Below are positions 53,196 through 61,274 of a DNA stretch of 64,000 bases, piece by piece. The DNA comes from Polaromonas sp. CF318 (lineage in GTDB: Bacteria > Pseudomonadota > Gammaproteobacteria > Burkholderiales > Burkholderiaceae_C). Position numbers and translations under genes: made by a program. The notes below the pieces were generated by a model. That model saw only the letters and a list, made by a program, of their open reading frames with translations, ran no database searches and was not told the DNA's origin. Position 1 is the stretch's first letter. The number at the start of each line of letters is the position of its first letter. The stretch lies in NCBI RefSeq assembly GCF_000282655.1, contig NZ_AKIV01000074.1, forward strand, positions 85,430 to 149,429. Reading direction: 5' to 3'.

Positions 53196-54416
53196 ATGCA
53201 AGCATCGCTTCCGCCCGACTTCCAGCGCCTGGCCTGGTCCAACCTCGCGGCCCAATCGGCCGAACAGCTGAGCCTGGCGGCCGTGCCACTGGTCGCGGTG
53301 CTGGTGCTGGGCGCCGGACCCGGCGAAATAGGTCTGCTGGCGGCGCTGCAGACTTTGCCCTTTTTGCTGCTGGCCATTCCCATGGGCCTGCTGGCCGACC
53401 GCGTCTCGCGCTGCCGGCTGATGGTGGCGGCCGAGACCCTGCGCGCGCTGTCACTGATGGCGCTGCTGACCATGGTGCTCACGGGCCGGCTGTCGATCGC
53501 GGGGTTGGCGCTGCTGGGTTTTATCGGCGCCGTGGGCACCGTCTGCTTCAGCGTGGCGGCACCCGCGCTGGTGCCGGCCATCGTGCCGCGCGAGGCGCTG
53601 GCACGCGCCAACGGCCGGCTGGAGTTGGCGCGCAGCATGGCTTTCGCGGCCGGGCCGGCGCTGGCCGGGGCATTGGTCGCCTGGGCCGGCGCACCTGCCG
53701 CCTTTGTGCTGGCCGCCGTGCTGTCGGCATCGGCCGCAGGCTTGCTGTTCAGCCTGCGTGAGCCGGCCCGCACGCCGGCCGTGGGGCGCCACGCGCTGCT
53801 CGAAATTCGCGACGGCGCGCAGTTTGTCTGGCGCCAGCCCTATTTGCGGCCCATGGTGCTCACCGGCATTGTCTGGAACATCGCCTGGTTTGTGCTGCAG
53901 GCCGCTTATGTGCCCTATGCGGTGCGCGTGCTGGGCCTGACGGCGCAGGGCGTGGGCATCACGCTGGGGGCTTACGGCGCCGGCATGGTGGTGGGCGCGC
54001 TGCTGTCGCCGCGCGTGGTGGCGGCCATGGCTTTCGGCCGCGCTATCCAGCTCGGCCCGGCCGTCTCGGTGCTGGCCGCCGCAACCATGGTGGCCACGCT
54101 GTTCATTCCCAGCGGGGTTCTGGCAGGCATGGCGTTTTTCCTGTTCGGCGCCGGGCCCATCGTCTGGACCATCACCTCGACCACCTTGCGCCAGAGCGTC
54201 ACGCCGCACGCCATGCTGGGCCGGGTCTCGGCCGTGTTCCTGACCGTCAATGCCGGCTCGCGGCCCCTGGGCGCGGCGCTGGGCGGCGTGGTGGGCGCGT
54301 CCATGGGCGAGGCCGCCTGCCTGTGGCTGGCGCTGGCCGGTTTTGTCCTGCAGGCAGCGGTGATTTTTGCGTCACAGCTGCACGCGCTGCGGCAGCTGCC
54401 CGAGCCGGCGGGCTGA
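53196..54416 (+). CDS. MFS transporter (exporter type)
   Basis: 406-residue major facilitator with about twelve helices. The loop-2/3 motif A-like stretch is MGLLADRVSRCRLMV (about 63-77), typical of MFS drug/siderophore exporters of the EntS-like set; helix 5 is also exporter-like (AFAAGPALAGALV). AGGAAC precedes ATG 53196. It stands alone, convergent with topB (25-base gap). Cargo unknown. Confidence 0.88.
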   Translation: MQASLPPDFQRLAWSNLAAQSAEQLSLAAVPLVAVLVLGAGPGEIGLLAALQTLPFLLLAIPMGLLADRVSRCRLMVAAETLRALSLMALLTMVLTGRLSIAGLALLGFIGAVGTVCFSVAAPALVPAIVPREALARANGRLELARSMAFAAGPALAGALVAWAGAPAAFVLAAVLSASAAGLLFSLREPARTPAVGRHALLEIRDGAQFVWRQPYLRPMVLTGIVWNIAWFVLQAAYVPYAVRVLGLTAQGVGITLGAYGAGMVVGALLSPRVVAAMAFGRAIQLGPAVSVLAAATMVATLFIPSGVLAGMAFFLFGAGPIVWTITSTTLRQSVTPHAMLGRVSAVFLTVNAGSRPLGAALGGVVGASMGEAACLWLALAGFVLQAAVIFASQLHALRQLPEPAG

Positions 54417-54441
54417 AAGACCACCAGCGCTCCGCGAGGCC

Positions 54442-57396
54442 TTATTCTGCGGTGAGGTGCTTGCCGACAATGCCTGCCAGTTCAAACATCGTGACCTGCG
54501 GCTTGCCGAACACCGGCAGCAGCTTGGCGTCGGCATTGATGGCGCGCTTGTTGGCCGCGTCCTGCAGGCCCTCGGCCTTGATGTAGTCCCAGAGCTTTTT
54601 GATGACCTGGGTGCGCGCCACCGGCTCGGCGCCTATCACCGCGGCCAGCGCGTCGCTGGGCTTAAAGCCGGCGCCCGGCTTGGCGACGCGCGGCGTCTTC
54701 GGCTTGGCGGTTTTGGCCGCGGGCGCCTTTTTGGCTGCGGCTTTTTTCGCGGCCGGTGCTTTCGCGGCCTTGGCCGCGACGGTCTTGCCGAAAGGCGTTT
54801 TCACCGTGCCTGTCTTGGCGGCCGCCGGCTTGCGCGGCGGGAATTTGGAGGGCGCGAATTCGAAATTCACCTTGTCGGCCTCCTTGTCCCAGGCCAGCAT
54901 GGCCTTGAAGGGCCGGCGCGTGCGCATGGAGACAAACTTGTCGAGCAGGTCGGTCTTGCCGGTTTCCAGCAGCTTGTGCATCTGCTCGCGCTCTATGGGC
55001 TGCTGCAGGATGACCTGGCCGGTCTTGAAGGTACAGCTGGGTGTCGGCTGCTCAAGTGTCGGCACAGACTTTTCGCAGACGTAATTCTTGCCGAGCTCGA
55101 ACACGCGCGAGGCGCAGCGCGGGCAGGGACCCAGCGACTGCTGGCCGGCGAAGTCGACGATCTCGCCGGTCTCGGCGTTCTTGTCGTCGCCGAAATCAAA
55201 CTCGAGCTTGTAGTTCTTCGTCTCTTCGTCGAACTTGATCACCATCTCGGCGGTGAAAGGCCAGCCGGCCTTGGAACGGAAGCCGTCCAGCGGGCCGATT
55301 TTTTTGTCGCGCAGGAACTGCTCGACCTCGGCCACCTCGAAGGTGCGGCCGGCCGGCGTCTTGCCGAAGCTGAAGCCGCAGCCATCGTCGCCGTTCTTGC
55401 CGGTGCAGGTGTAGCGCCGGTAGTTTTCCTTCATGACGCCGCCGCAATTGGGGCAGGGCGCGGACAGCGTGGCGTAGTCGCCGGGAATCGTGTCCTTGTC
55501 GTAGCCCTTGGCCTTGTTGACCAGGTTTTCCGTCATGGCGGCGATCTCGGCCATGAATGTTTCGCGGCTGAGCTTGCCGTGCTCCATCTGCGCGAGCTTG
55601 TGCTCCCACTCGCCGGTCAGCTCGGCCTTGGAGAGTTCCTCCACACCCAGGCCGCGCAGCAAGGTCATGAGCTGGAAGGCCTTGGCCGTGGGGATCAGCT
55701 CGCGGCCTTCGCGCAACATGTATTTCTCGGCGATCAGGCCTTCAATCGTGGCGGCGCGCGTGGCCGGCGTGCCCAGGCCTTTTTCCTGCATGGCTTCGCG
55801 CAGCTCGTCGTCGTCAATCGTCTTGCCGGCGCCTTCCATGGCGCCCAGCAGGGTGGCTTCCGAATAACGCGCGGGCGGACGGGTCTTCAGGCCCTTGGCT
55901 TCGACCACCTCGGCGCGCACCATCTCGCCGGGCTTGACCGGCACCAGGCTCTGCCCCTTGTCGCCGTCCTTGGCATCGGCCACCTCGTCGGCCGCTTCCT
56001 TGCCGTAAATCGCGAGCCAGCCCGGCTTGACCAGCACCTTGCCCTCGGTCTTGAAGCTGTGGCCCACCGCCTGTGAGATGCGTGTGGTCACCAGGTATTC
56101 GGCGCTCGGGAAGAACACCGCCATGAAGCGGCGCACCACCAGGTCGTAGAGTTTCTGCTCGGCTTCGCTCAGGCCGCTGGGCGCCTGCAGCGTGGGGATG
56201 ATGGCGAAGTGGTCGCTGACCTTGGCGTTGTCGAAGATGCGCTTGCTGGGCTTGATGTAGCCGCCCTTGAGCGCGGTCGCCGCATGCGGCGCCAGGTGTT
56301 TCATGCCGCTGTCGGCGAGCATTTCAAAGGTCTGCCTGACCACGGGCAGGTAGTCTTCCGGCAGCGCGCGCGAGTCGGTACGCGGGTAGGTCAGCGCCTT
56401 GTGGCGTTCATACAGGCTTTGCGCGATCGCCAGCGTGGTCTTGGCCGAGAAGCCGAACTTGCCGTTGGCCTCGCGCTGCAAAGAGGTCAAATCGAACAGC
56501 AGGCCGGCCGCCTGCGTGGTGGGCTTGCTTTCTTCGGTCACCGTGGCGGCCTTGCCGCGCACGGCCTCGGCGATCGCCAGCGCCTCGCGCTCGGACCAGA
56601 CGCGGTCGGCCTTCAGCTCGGGGTCGGGCTCGGCATTGTCGGCATTGGCCGCGGCTTTTTTCCACTTGGGGTCGAACCACTTGGCCGGGTATTCGCCGGC
56701 CTCGGCCAGGAAGGTCGCGTGGATTTCCCAGTAATCGCGGCTCACGAACTTGCGGATTTTTTCCTCGCGCTCCACCACCACCGACAGCGTCGGCGTCTGC
56801 ACACGGCCCACGGTGGTCAAAAAGAAACCGCCGTCGCGCGAGTTGAAGGCCGTCATGGCGCGTGTGCCGTTGATGCCGACCATCCAGTCGGCCTCCGAGC
56901 GCGACCGCGCCGCGTCGGCCAGGCCCTGCATCTGCTTTTCGCTGCGCAGGCTGTCAAAGCCCTCGCGTATCGCGGCCGGCGTCATGGACTGCAGCCACAG
57001 GCGCTTGACCGGCAGCTTGCTGCCCGCGTATTGCTGGATCAGCCGGAAGATCAGCTCGCCCTCGCGGCCCGCGTCGCAGGCGTTGACGAGCGCGCCCACG
57101 TCCTTGCGCTTGGCCAGCTTGACGATGGCGTTGAGCCGCGTCTTGGTCTTGTCGATGGGCTTCAGGTCGAAATAGGGCGGGATCACCGGCAGGTTGGCGA
57201 AACTCCATTTGCCGCGCTTGACGTCGAACTCCTCGGGCGCCTGGATCTCGACCAGGTGGCCCACGGCCGAGGTCACCAGCCATTCATCGCTTTCAAAGTA
57301 CTCGTCGTGCTTTTCAAACTTGCCCGCCGTGGACGTGATCGCCCGCACAATGTCTTGCGCGACCGATGGTTTTTCTGCAATCACCAGGGTTTTCAT
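54442..57396 (-). CDS. topB: DNA topoisomerase III with C-terminal SWIB domain
   Basis: Type IA topoisomerase, 984 residues, that passes or decatenates DNA strands. The N-terminal TOPRIM domain has VIAEKPSVAQDI and the DAGREGELIF acidic cluster (about 110). The catalytic Tyr lies in LTYPRTDSRALP. Two zinc-ribbon-like regions follow (CPNCGGVM...C...C, about 655-690, and CPRCASRVF...CEKSV...C, about 755-790). An Ala/Lys-rich linker (about 860-915) precedes a terminal domain (about 915-984) reading KPSDALAAVIGAEPVARTQV, then IKKLWDYIKAEGLQ, which is a SWIB fold. Standard TopB lacks this, so the protein is longer than usual. The start overlaps the thioredoxin-like gene stop (ATGA). Confidence 0.93.
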   Translation of the reverse strand: MKTLVIAEKPSVAQDIVRAITSTAGKFEKHDEYFESDEWLVTSAVGHLVEIQAPEEFDVKRGKWSFANLPVIPPYFDLKPIDKTKTRLNAIVKLAKRKDVGALVNACDAGREGELIFRLIQQYAGSKLPVKRLWLQSMTPAAIREGFDSLRSEKQMQGLADAARSRSEADWMVGINGTRAMTAFNSRDGGFFLTTVGRVQTPTLSVVVEREEKIRKFVSRDYWEIHATFLAEAGEYPAKWFDPKWKKAAANADNAEPDPELKADRVWSEREALAIAEAVRGKAATVTEESKPTTQAAGLLFDLTSLQREANGKFGFSAKTTLAIAQSLYERHKALTYPRTDSRALPEDYLPVVRQTFEMLADSGMKHLAPHAATALKGGYIKPSKRIFDNAKVSDHFAIIPTLQAPSGLSEAEQKLYDLVVRRFMAVFFPSAEYLVTTRISQAVGHSFKTEGKVLVKPGWLAIYGKEAADEVADAKDGDKGQSLVPVKPGEMVRAEVVEAKGLKTRPPARYSEATLLGAMEGAGKTIDDDELREAMQEKGLGTPATRAATIEGLIAEKYMLREGRELIPTAKAFQLMTLLRGLGVEELSKAELTGEWEHKLAQMEHGKLSRETFMAEIAAMTENLVNKAKGYDKDTIPGDYATLSAPCPNCGGVMKENYRRYTCTGKNGDDGCGFSFGKTPAGRTFEVAEVEQFLRDKKIGPLDGFRSKAGWPFTAEMVIKFDEETKNYKLEFDFGDDKNAETGEIVDFAGQQSLGPCPRCASRVFELGKNYVCEKSVPTLEQPTPSCTFKTGQVILQQPIEREQMHKLLETGKTDLLDKFVSMRTRRPFKAMLAWDKEADKVNFEFAPSKFPPRKPAAAKTGTVKTPFGKTVAAKAAKAPAAKKAAAKKAPAAKTAKPKTPRVAKPGAGFKPSDALAAVIGAEPVARTQVIKKLWDYIKAEGLQDAANKRAINADAKLLPVFGKPQVTMFELAGIVGKHLTAE

Positions 57397-57914
57397 AAGT
57401 ACTTCTTCAAACCTTCTACATCTTCGGGGAACATTTCCCCGCTTTCCGCGAATACGACTTTGCCTTCACGGCCGTCCGCCGACACCTTGAGCACCACCAC
57501 CACGGGCAGTCCCGCCGGCTTGGGCAGGCGTTTGGCGACTTCCGGCGTCAGCATCCCGGCGGGGAAACTGTAGCCCTTGGCCTTCATATAGGCCGCGGCG
57601 GCGGCCGGCTGCTTGTCGATGGACAGTGCCAGCACCTCCAGCCCCTTGGCCTTCTGGGCACGCCACAGCGCTTCTATATGGGGCGATTGCAGCGCGCAAA
57701 AAGGGCACCAGCTGGCCCACCAGTACACCACAAGCGTCTTTGCGCCCACATCGGCGGGCTTCCAGGCGCTGCCGTCCAGCAGCGCCACGGCCGGCAAAGC
57801 CAGGCTGCTGCCGACCCTGGGCAGGGGGCTTTCCCCGTCCTTGGCCCACGCCGGCAGGCCCAACCCGGCCATCAGGACGGCGGTCGTCTTCAGCAGGTTT
57901 CGGCGCTTGAACAT
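57393..57914 (-). CDS. exported thioredoxin-fold (TlpA/ResA-like) protein
   Basis: 173 residues with a signal peptide: MFKRRNLLKTTAVLMAGLGLP ends in PAWA/KDGE, suggesting cleavage near residue 24; the RRNLLK start also resembles a Tat-type leader. The mature part is a TlpA-like thioredoxin fold with the redox pair WASWCPFC near residue 70 and the cis-Pro region PAGLPVVVVL near 145. It should reduce or exchange disulfides in the periplasm. ATG 57914 is picked because it begins the signal peptide and has GGAG upstream; the frame continues outward through a simple-sequence tract. It is ATGA-coupled to topB although the two functions are unrelated. Confidence 0.88.
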   Translation of the reverse strand: MFKRRNLLKTTAVLMAGLGLPAWAKDGESPLPRVGSSLALPAVALLDGSAWKPADVGAKTLVVYWWASWCPFCALQSPHIEALWRAQKAKGLEVLALSIDKQPAAAAAYMKAKGYSFPAGMLTPEVAKRLPKPAGLPVVVVLKVSADGREGKVVFAESGEMFPEDVEGLKKYL

Positions 57915-57964
57915 GAGGGGCTCCAGGGGTGCGTCACGATGCATCACTACAATAGCGGCTTCTC

Positions 57965-58017
57965 GCGCATGTACGCGCGCGGGTGCGCACGCATACGCGC
58001 GCACGCGCACATGCATG
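57965..58017. other. alternating purine-pyrimidine (Z-DNA-prone) tract
   Basis: 53 bases of strict purine-pyrimidine alternation broken at one position only (57982), mostly CG and CA/TG steps, e.g. GCGCACGCATACGCGCGCAC. It occupies the divergent promoter space between the thioredoxin-like gene and the SET-domain gene. Such tracts form left-handed DNA under negative supercoiling. Confidence 0.75.
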
Positions 58018-58727
58018 AATTAACCATACCAAAAAAATATCCCGTGTCAAAAAACCAGGCCAACGCGCCCATCGCGCCCCTTTCTTCCATGCCCCCCGCG
58101 CCGGCCCCCGCCGCCGACGGCCGGCGTATCCAGACACGGCGCTCCGGCGTGCACGGCAAGGGCGTGTTCGCCGTGCAGGACCTGGCCGAGGGCGAGACCC
58201 TGATCGAATACGTGGGCGAGGTCATCAACTGGAAGGAAGCGCTGCGCCGCCACCCGCACGACCCCAAGGACCCGAACCACACCTTCTACTTCCACATCGA
58301 CGAAGACCATGTGATCGACGCCAAGCACGGCGGCAATTCCTCGCGCTGGATCAACCACAGCTGCAAGCCCAACTGCGAAGCCGACGAAGAGGACGGCCGC
58401 GTTTTCATCAAGGCGCTGCGCAACATCAAGGCCGGCGAAGAGCTGTTCTACGACTACGGCCTGATCATCGACGCGCCCTATACCAAGAAGCTGCTGGCCG
58501 AATACCCCTGCTGGTGCGGCGCCAGGAACTGCCGCGGCACCTTGCTGGCGCCCAAGGACGAGGACAAGAAAAAAGCCAAGGGCAAGAAAAAGTCCGCCAA
58601 GAAATCCGAAAAGAAGTCCGAGAAGAAGGCCGAAGCCAAAGCGGACAGGAAAAAAGCGGAAAAGAAGGCTGACAAGAAAGCTGATCAAAAAGCCGACAAA
58701 AAGCCCAAGAAGAAAAAGAAGGACTGA
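58011..58727 (+). CDS. SET-domain protein-lysine methyltransferase with histone-H1-like tail
   Basis: Predicted S-adenosylmethionine-dependent protein lysine methyltransferase. The SET core shows RRSGVHGKGVFA, EYVGEVINWKEA, RWINHSCKPNC (the NHSCxPN knot) and GEELFYDYG, followed by a post-SET-like CWCGARNCRG. The last 55 residues are almost only Lys/Ala/Glu/Asp/Ser (KKAKGKKKSAKKSEKKSEKK and so on), like bacterial H1-like DNA-binding tails. ATG 58011 (MHELTIPKKYP) is the outermost start; GTG 58044 (VSKNQ) or ATG 58090 would give 227 or fewer residues, and none has a clear ribosome site. Divergent from the topB operon. Targets unknown. Confidence 0.87.
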   Translation: MHELTIPKKYPVSKNQANAPIAPLSSMPPAPAPAADGRRIQTRRSGVHGKGVFAVQDLAEGETLIEYVGEVINWKEALRRHPHDPKDPNHTFYFHIDEDHVIDAKHGGNSSRWINHSCKPNCEADEEDGRVFIKALRNIKAGEELFYDYGLIIDAPYTKKLLAEYPCWCGARNCRGTLLAPKDEDKKKAKGKKKSAKKSEKKSEKKAEAKADRKKAEKKADKKADQKADKKPKKKKKD

Positions 58728-58792
58728 GCCGGTACTCACCGGTCCCCAGGCCGGCCCCGCCCGCCGGCCGGATTCCCGGGCCCTGAGCTTTC

Positions 58793-59680
58793 ATGAGCAC
58801 ATCCTCACCCAACCCCTTACGCTGGCCCGCCGAGGCCCTCTGGGAGGCCCTGGCGCCCTCGCTGCCGGGCTTCACGGTCGAGGTGCTGCCCGAGATCGAT
58901 TCCAGCAACACCGAGCTGATGCGCCGCTTCCGCGGCGGCCCCGGCGTGGAACCCCGTCCCGAGCCATTGCTGCTCATCGCCGAGCAGCAGACCGCCGGGC
59001 GCGGCCGCCTGGGCCGCCAGTGGCACAGCCGGCGCGGCGACAGCCTGACCTTTTCGCTGGGCCTGCCGCTGGCGCCCACCGACTGGTCGGGCCTGTCGCT
59101 GGTGGCCGGCGTCAGCGTGGCCGACAGCCTGGAGCCCTTGGCCTCCTCGCAGTCCTCCCAGGGCGGCAAACCGCGCATAGGCCTCAAATGGCCCAACGAC
59201 CTCTGGCTGTCCACGCCCGAGGGCGAGCGCAAGCTGGCCGGCATCCTGGTCGAGACCGCGAGCTGGGAAGGCATCCGTTATGTGGTGATAGGCATAGGCA
59301 TCAACATCCGCGCCGTGGCGCTGGATACCGCAGCCCCGGCGGCGGCCCTGCCCGCCATCCCGCCCGGCGGCCTGCAGGAACTGCTGCCCGCCCTCGACGC
59401 GCCGGCCACGTTGCTGCGCATCATCCCGCCGCTGGTGCAGGCGGTGCAGGCCTTTGAGCGCTTCGGCTTCGCGCCCTTCCAGGCGCGTTTCGCGGCGCGC
59501 GACGTGCTCGCGGGCCGGGCCGTGCAGCTGTCCGACGGTACCACCGGCACGGCCCACGGCGCCGCCGAAAACGGCGCGCTGCTGGTGCATACTGCGGCTG
59601 GCATGAAAGAAATCACCAGCTCCGAAGTCAGCGTGCGGCCCGTGGCGGCCCACCACCCGCAAGGCGCGCGCCCATGCTGA
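58793..59680 (+). CDS. birA: biotin--[acetyl-CoA-carboxylase] ligase
   Basis: Activates biotin as biotinyl-AMP and attaches it to the carboxyl-carrier protein. 295 residues without the N-terminal repressor helix-turn-helix of E. coli BirA (group I ligase). Visible sites: IDSSNTELMRR, the adenylate loop GRGRLGRQWHS, LKWPNDLWL with the catalytic Lys, KLAGILVET and GIGINIR. A small C-terminal domain ends it. The stop overlaps the SPOR gene by 7 bases. Confidence 0.95.
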   Translation: MSTSSPNPLRWPAEALWEALAPSLPGFTVEVLPEIDSSNTELMRRFRGGPGVEPRPEPLLLIAEQQTAGRGRLGRQWHSRRGDSLTFSLGLPLAPTDWSGLSLVAGVSVADSLEPLASSQSSQGGKPRIGLKWPNDLWLSTPEGERKLAGILVETASWEGIRYVVIGIGINIRAVALDTAAPAAALPAIPPGGLQELLPALDAPATLLRIIPPLVQAVQAFERFGFAPFQARFAARDVLAGRAVQLSDGTTGTAHGAAENGALLVHTAAGMKEITSSEVSVRPVAAHHPQGARPC

Positions 59681-60339
59681 GGCTGCTGGTGCTGGCCCTG
59701 TTGCTGGCCAATGCCGGCTACTTCGCCTGGACACACGGCCTGCTGGCCGACTACGGTTTTTCCCCGGCCGTCCAGGCCGAGCCGCAGCGCCTGGCCCAGC
59801 AGATCCGGCCCGAGGCCATGCGGCTGCTCACAAGCGCCGAGGCGCGCCAGATCGAAAACGAACCCAGCCCCGCGCCCGCAGCGCAGGCCGCCCCCGAATG
59901 CCTGCAGGCCGGCCTCTTCAGCCCCGAACAAAGCAGTGCGCTGCGCGCCGGCCTTGAAAGCAGCTTTCCCATCGGCAGCTGGACGCTGGAAAGCAGCGTG
60001 GAGCCGGGCCGCTGGATCGTTTACATGGGCAAGTACAGCAGCGAGGACGCCCTCAACAAAAAACGCACCGAGCTGCGCGGCCTGGGCGTGTCCTTTGAAG
60101 CCCTGGTCAATCCCGCGCTGGGGCCCGGCCTGTCACTGGGCCACTACACATCGCAGGCCGAGGCCGAACGCGAGCTGGCCAAGGTGGCCACGCGCGGCGT
60201 GCGCACCGCCAAGGTGGTGCTGGAGCGGCCCGAGGCGCGCGGCCAGTTGCTCAAATTGCCGGCCGCCGATGCGGCGCTCAAAGCCAAGCTGGAAGCGCTC
60301 AAGCCGCAGCTGGCCGGCAAGCCGCTACAGCCCTGCTGA
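59674..60339 (+). CDS. SPOR-domain membrane-anchored protein
   Basis: 221 residues. An uncleaved N-terminal helix (about 2-20, LRLLVLALLLANAGYFAWT) anchors it, followed by a Pro/Ala linker and a SPOR domain (about 100-170, including RWIVYMGKYSSEDALNKKRTELRGLG). SPOR domains bind denuded peptidoglycan at the division septum. Commonly found after birA (and coaX) in beta-proteobacteria. The last 40 residues are Lys/Ala/Leu-rich. A big hairpin follows 20 bases after the stop. Confidence 0.85.
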   Translation: MLRLLVLALLLANAGYFAWTHGLLADYGFSPAVQAEPQRLAQQIRPEAMRLLTSAEARQIENEPSPAPAAQAAPECLQAGLFSPEQSSALRAGLESSFPIGSWTLESSVEPGRWIVYMGKYSSEDALNKKRTELRGLGVSFEALVNPALGPGLSLGHYTSQAEAERELAKVATRGVRTAKVVLERPEARGQLLKLPAADAALKAKLEALKPQLAGKPLQPC

Positions 60340-60360
60340 AATCAGGCCTCGACGGTCTTT

Positions 60361-60426
60361 ATCTGCGTAAATCTGCGAAATCTGTGGATATGGATTTATC
60401 CGCAGATTTCGCAGATTTACGCAGAT
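60361..60426. repeat. large perfect hairpin (inverted repeat)
   Basis: A 24-base arm (ATCTGCGTAAATCTGCG, continuing to 60384) is matched exactly by its reverse complement at 60403-60426. The inner TGGATA/TATCCG pairs further (one T-G), leaving a 6-base loop, so the stem is 30 bp. Within each arm ATCTGCG-like units repeat directly. It lies 21 bases past the SPOR gene stop and about 120 bases from the convergent hydrolase gene; it may end both transcripts, or be a dispersed palindromic element. Confidence 0.8.
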
Positions 60427-60546
60427 TGAAAACAAGGCAAGGCATTGATCAGCATCCTTGATGCTTATTCAAGTTCCAGGGGTAGGGTGAGGGCGCGACC
60501 GCAGTTGATGCCCCTTGTCGATATTTGATCTTTGAATATCGCAGCG

Positions 60547-61194
60547 CTACACGGCTTTCCAGGCGCGCAACGGCACACAGGTCTGCAAGCGCGTCACCGC
60601 CTGGTCCATCAGCGCCGGGTGCAGCTCATGGCCCAGCGAGCGGGCCACGTCCAGGGTCGCGTCGGCGCCCAGTTCCATCAGGTGGTCAAAATCGCTGCGC
60701 GTGCGCGCCAGCGGCACGATCTCGTCGTTCTGGCCGTGCAACAGGTGCAGGGTGGTCAGCGCGGGTGCGCGGGCCGGCCAGACCTGGTAGCCGCCGCCAA
60801 AGGACAGCAGGCGGCCCGCCAGGCCGTCGTGCGCATCGCTGAGCGCCAGTGCCAGGCTGGCGCCCGCGCCAAAGCCGGCCAGCGCGGTGTCCGATTGCAA
60901 CACCTCAAAACGCTGTTGCTGCGCGCGCAGATAGGCGGCCAGCGCTTCCACGCGCGCGGCCAGTGCCGCCGCGTCATCCAGCCCCGCCGCCGCCGCGCCC
61001 GCCGCATCGGCATGCGGGCCCGTCAGGCCTTCGGGGATCAGCACGGCCGCTTCGGGAAAGGCGCCGCCCAGCAGGTTGCCCAGCTCCAGCATGTCGGCGG
61101 CCGAGCCGCCCGCGTCGTGCAGCAGCACAAACAGCTGGCGCGGCGTGGCGCCCGCGGGCAGCAGTTCAATGGTGACGGTGTCCAGGGGATTCAT
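60547..61194 (-). CDS. alpha/beta hydrolase (YpfH/carboxylesterase-like), nucleophile missing
   Basis: 215 residues of the phospholipase/carboxylesterase type: oxyanion region FVLLHDAGGSAADML, acid HGQNDEIVPLA (Asp) and His in LGHELHPALMD. The nucleophile elbow, normally GFSQG, reads AGFGAGASLAL, so Ser is replaced by Gly. The protein may be inactive, a binder, or use another residue. ATG 61194 (MNPLDTV) is chosen; the open frame extends outward with atypical sequence. Alone between convergent genes; downstream of the flavoprotein gene on the same strand (80-base gap). Confidence 0.8.
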   Translation of the reverse strand: MNPLDTVTIELLPAGATPRQLFVLLHDAGGSAADMLELGNLLGGAFPEAAVLIPEGLTGPHADAAGAAAAGLDDAAALAARVEALAAYLRAQQQRFEVLQSDTALAGFGAGASLALALSDAHDGLAGRLLSFGGGYQVWPARAPALTTLHLLHGQNDEIVPLARTRSDFDHLMELGADATLDVARSLGHELHPALMDQAVTRLQTCVPLRAWKAV

Positions 61195-61274
61195 GGCGGG
61201 GCAGGGCGTTGGAGGGGCTGAAAAAAAGCACTTGGGGCCTGTGCGGCGGCTTTCAACCACTTTAGCCGAGCCCG

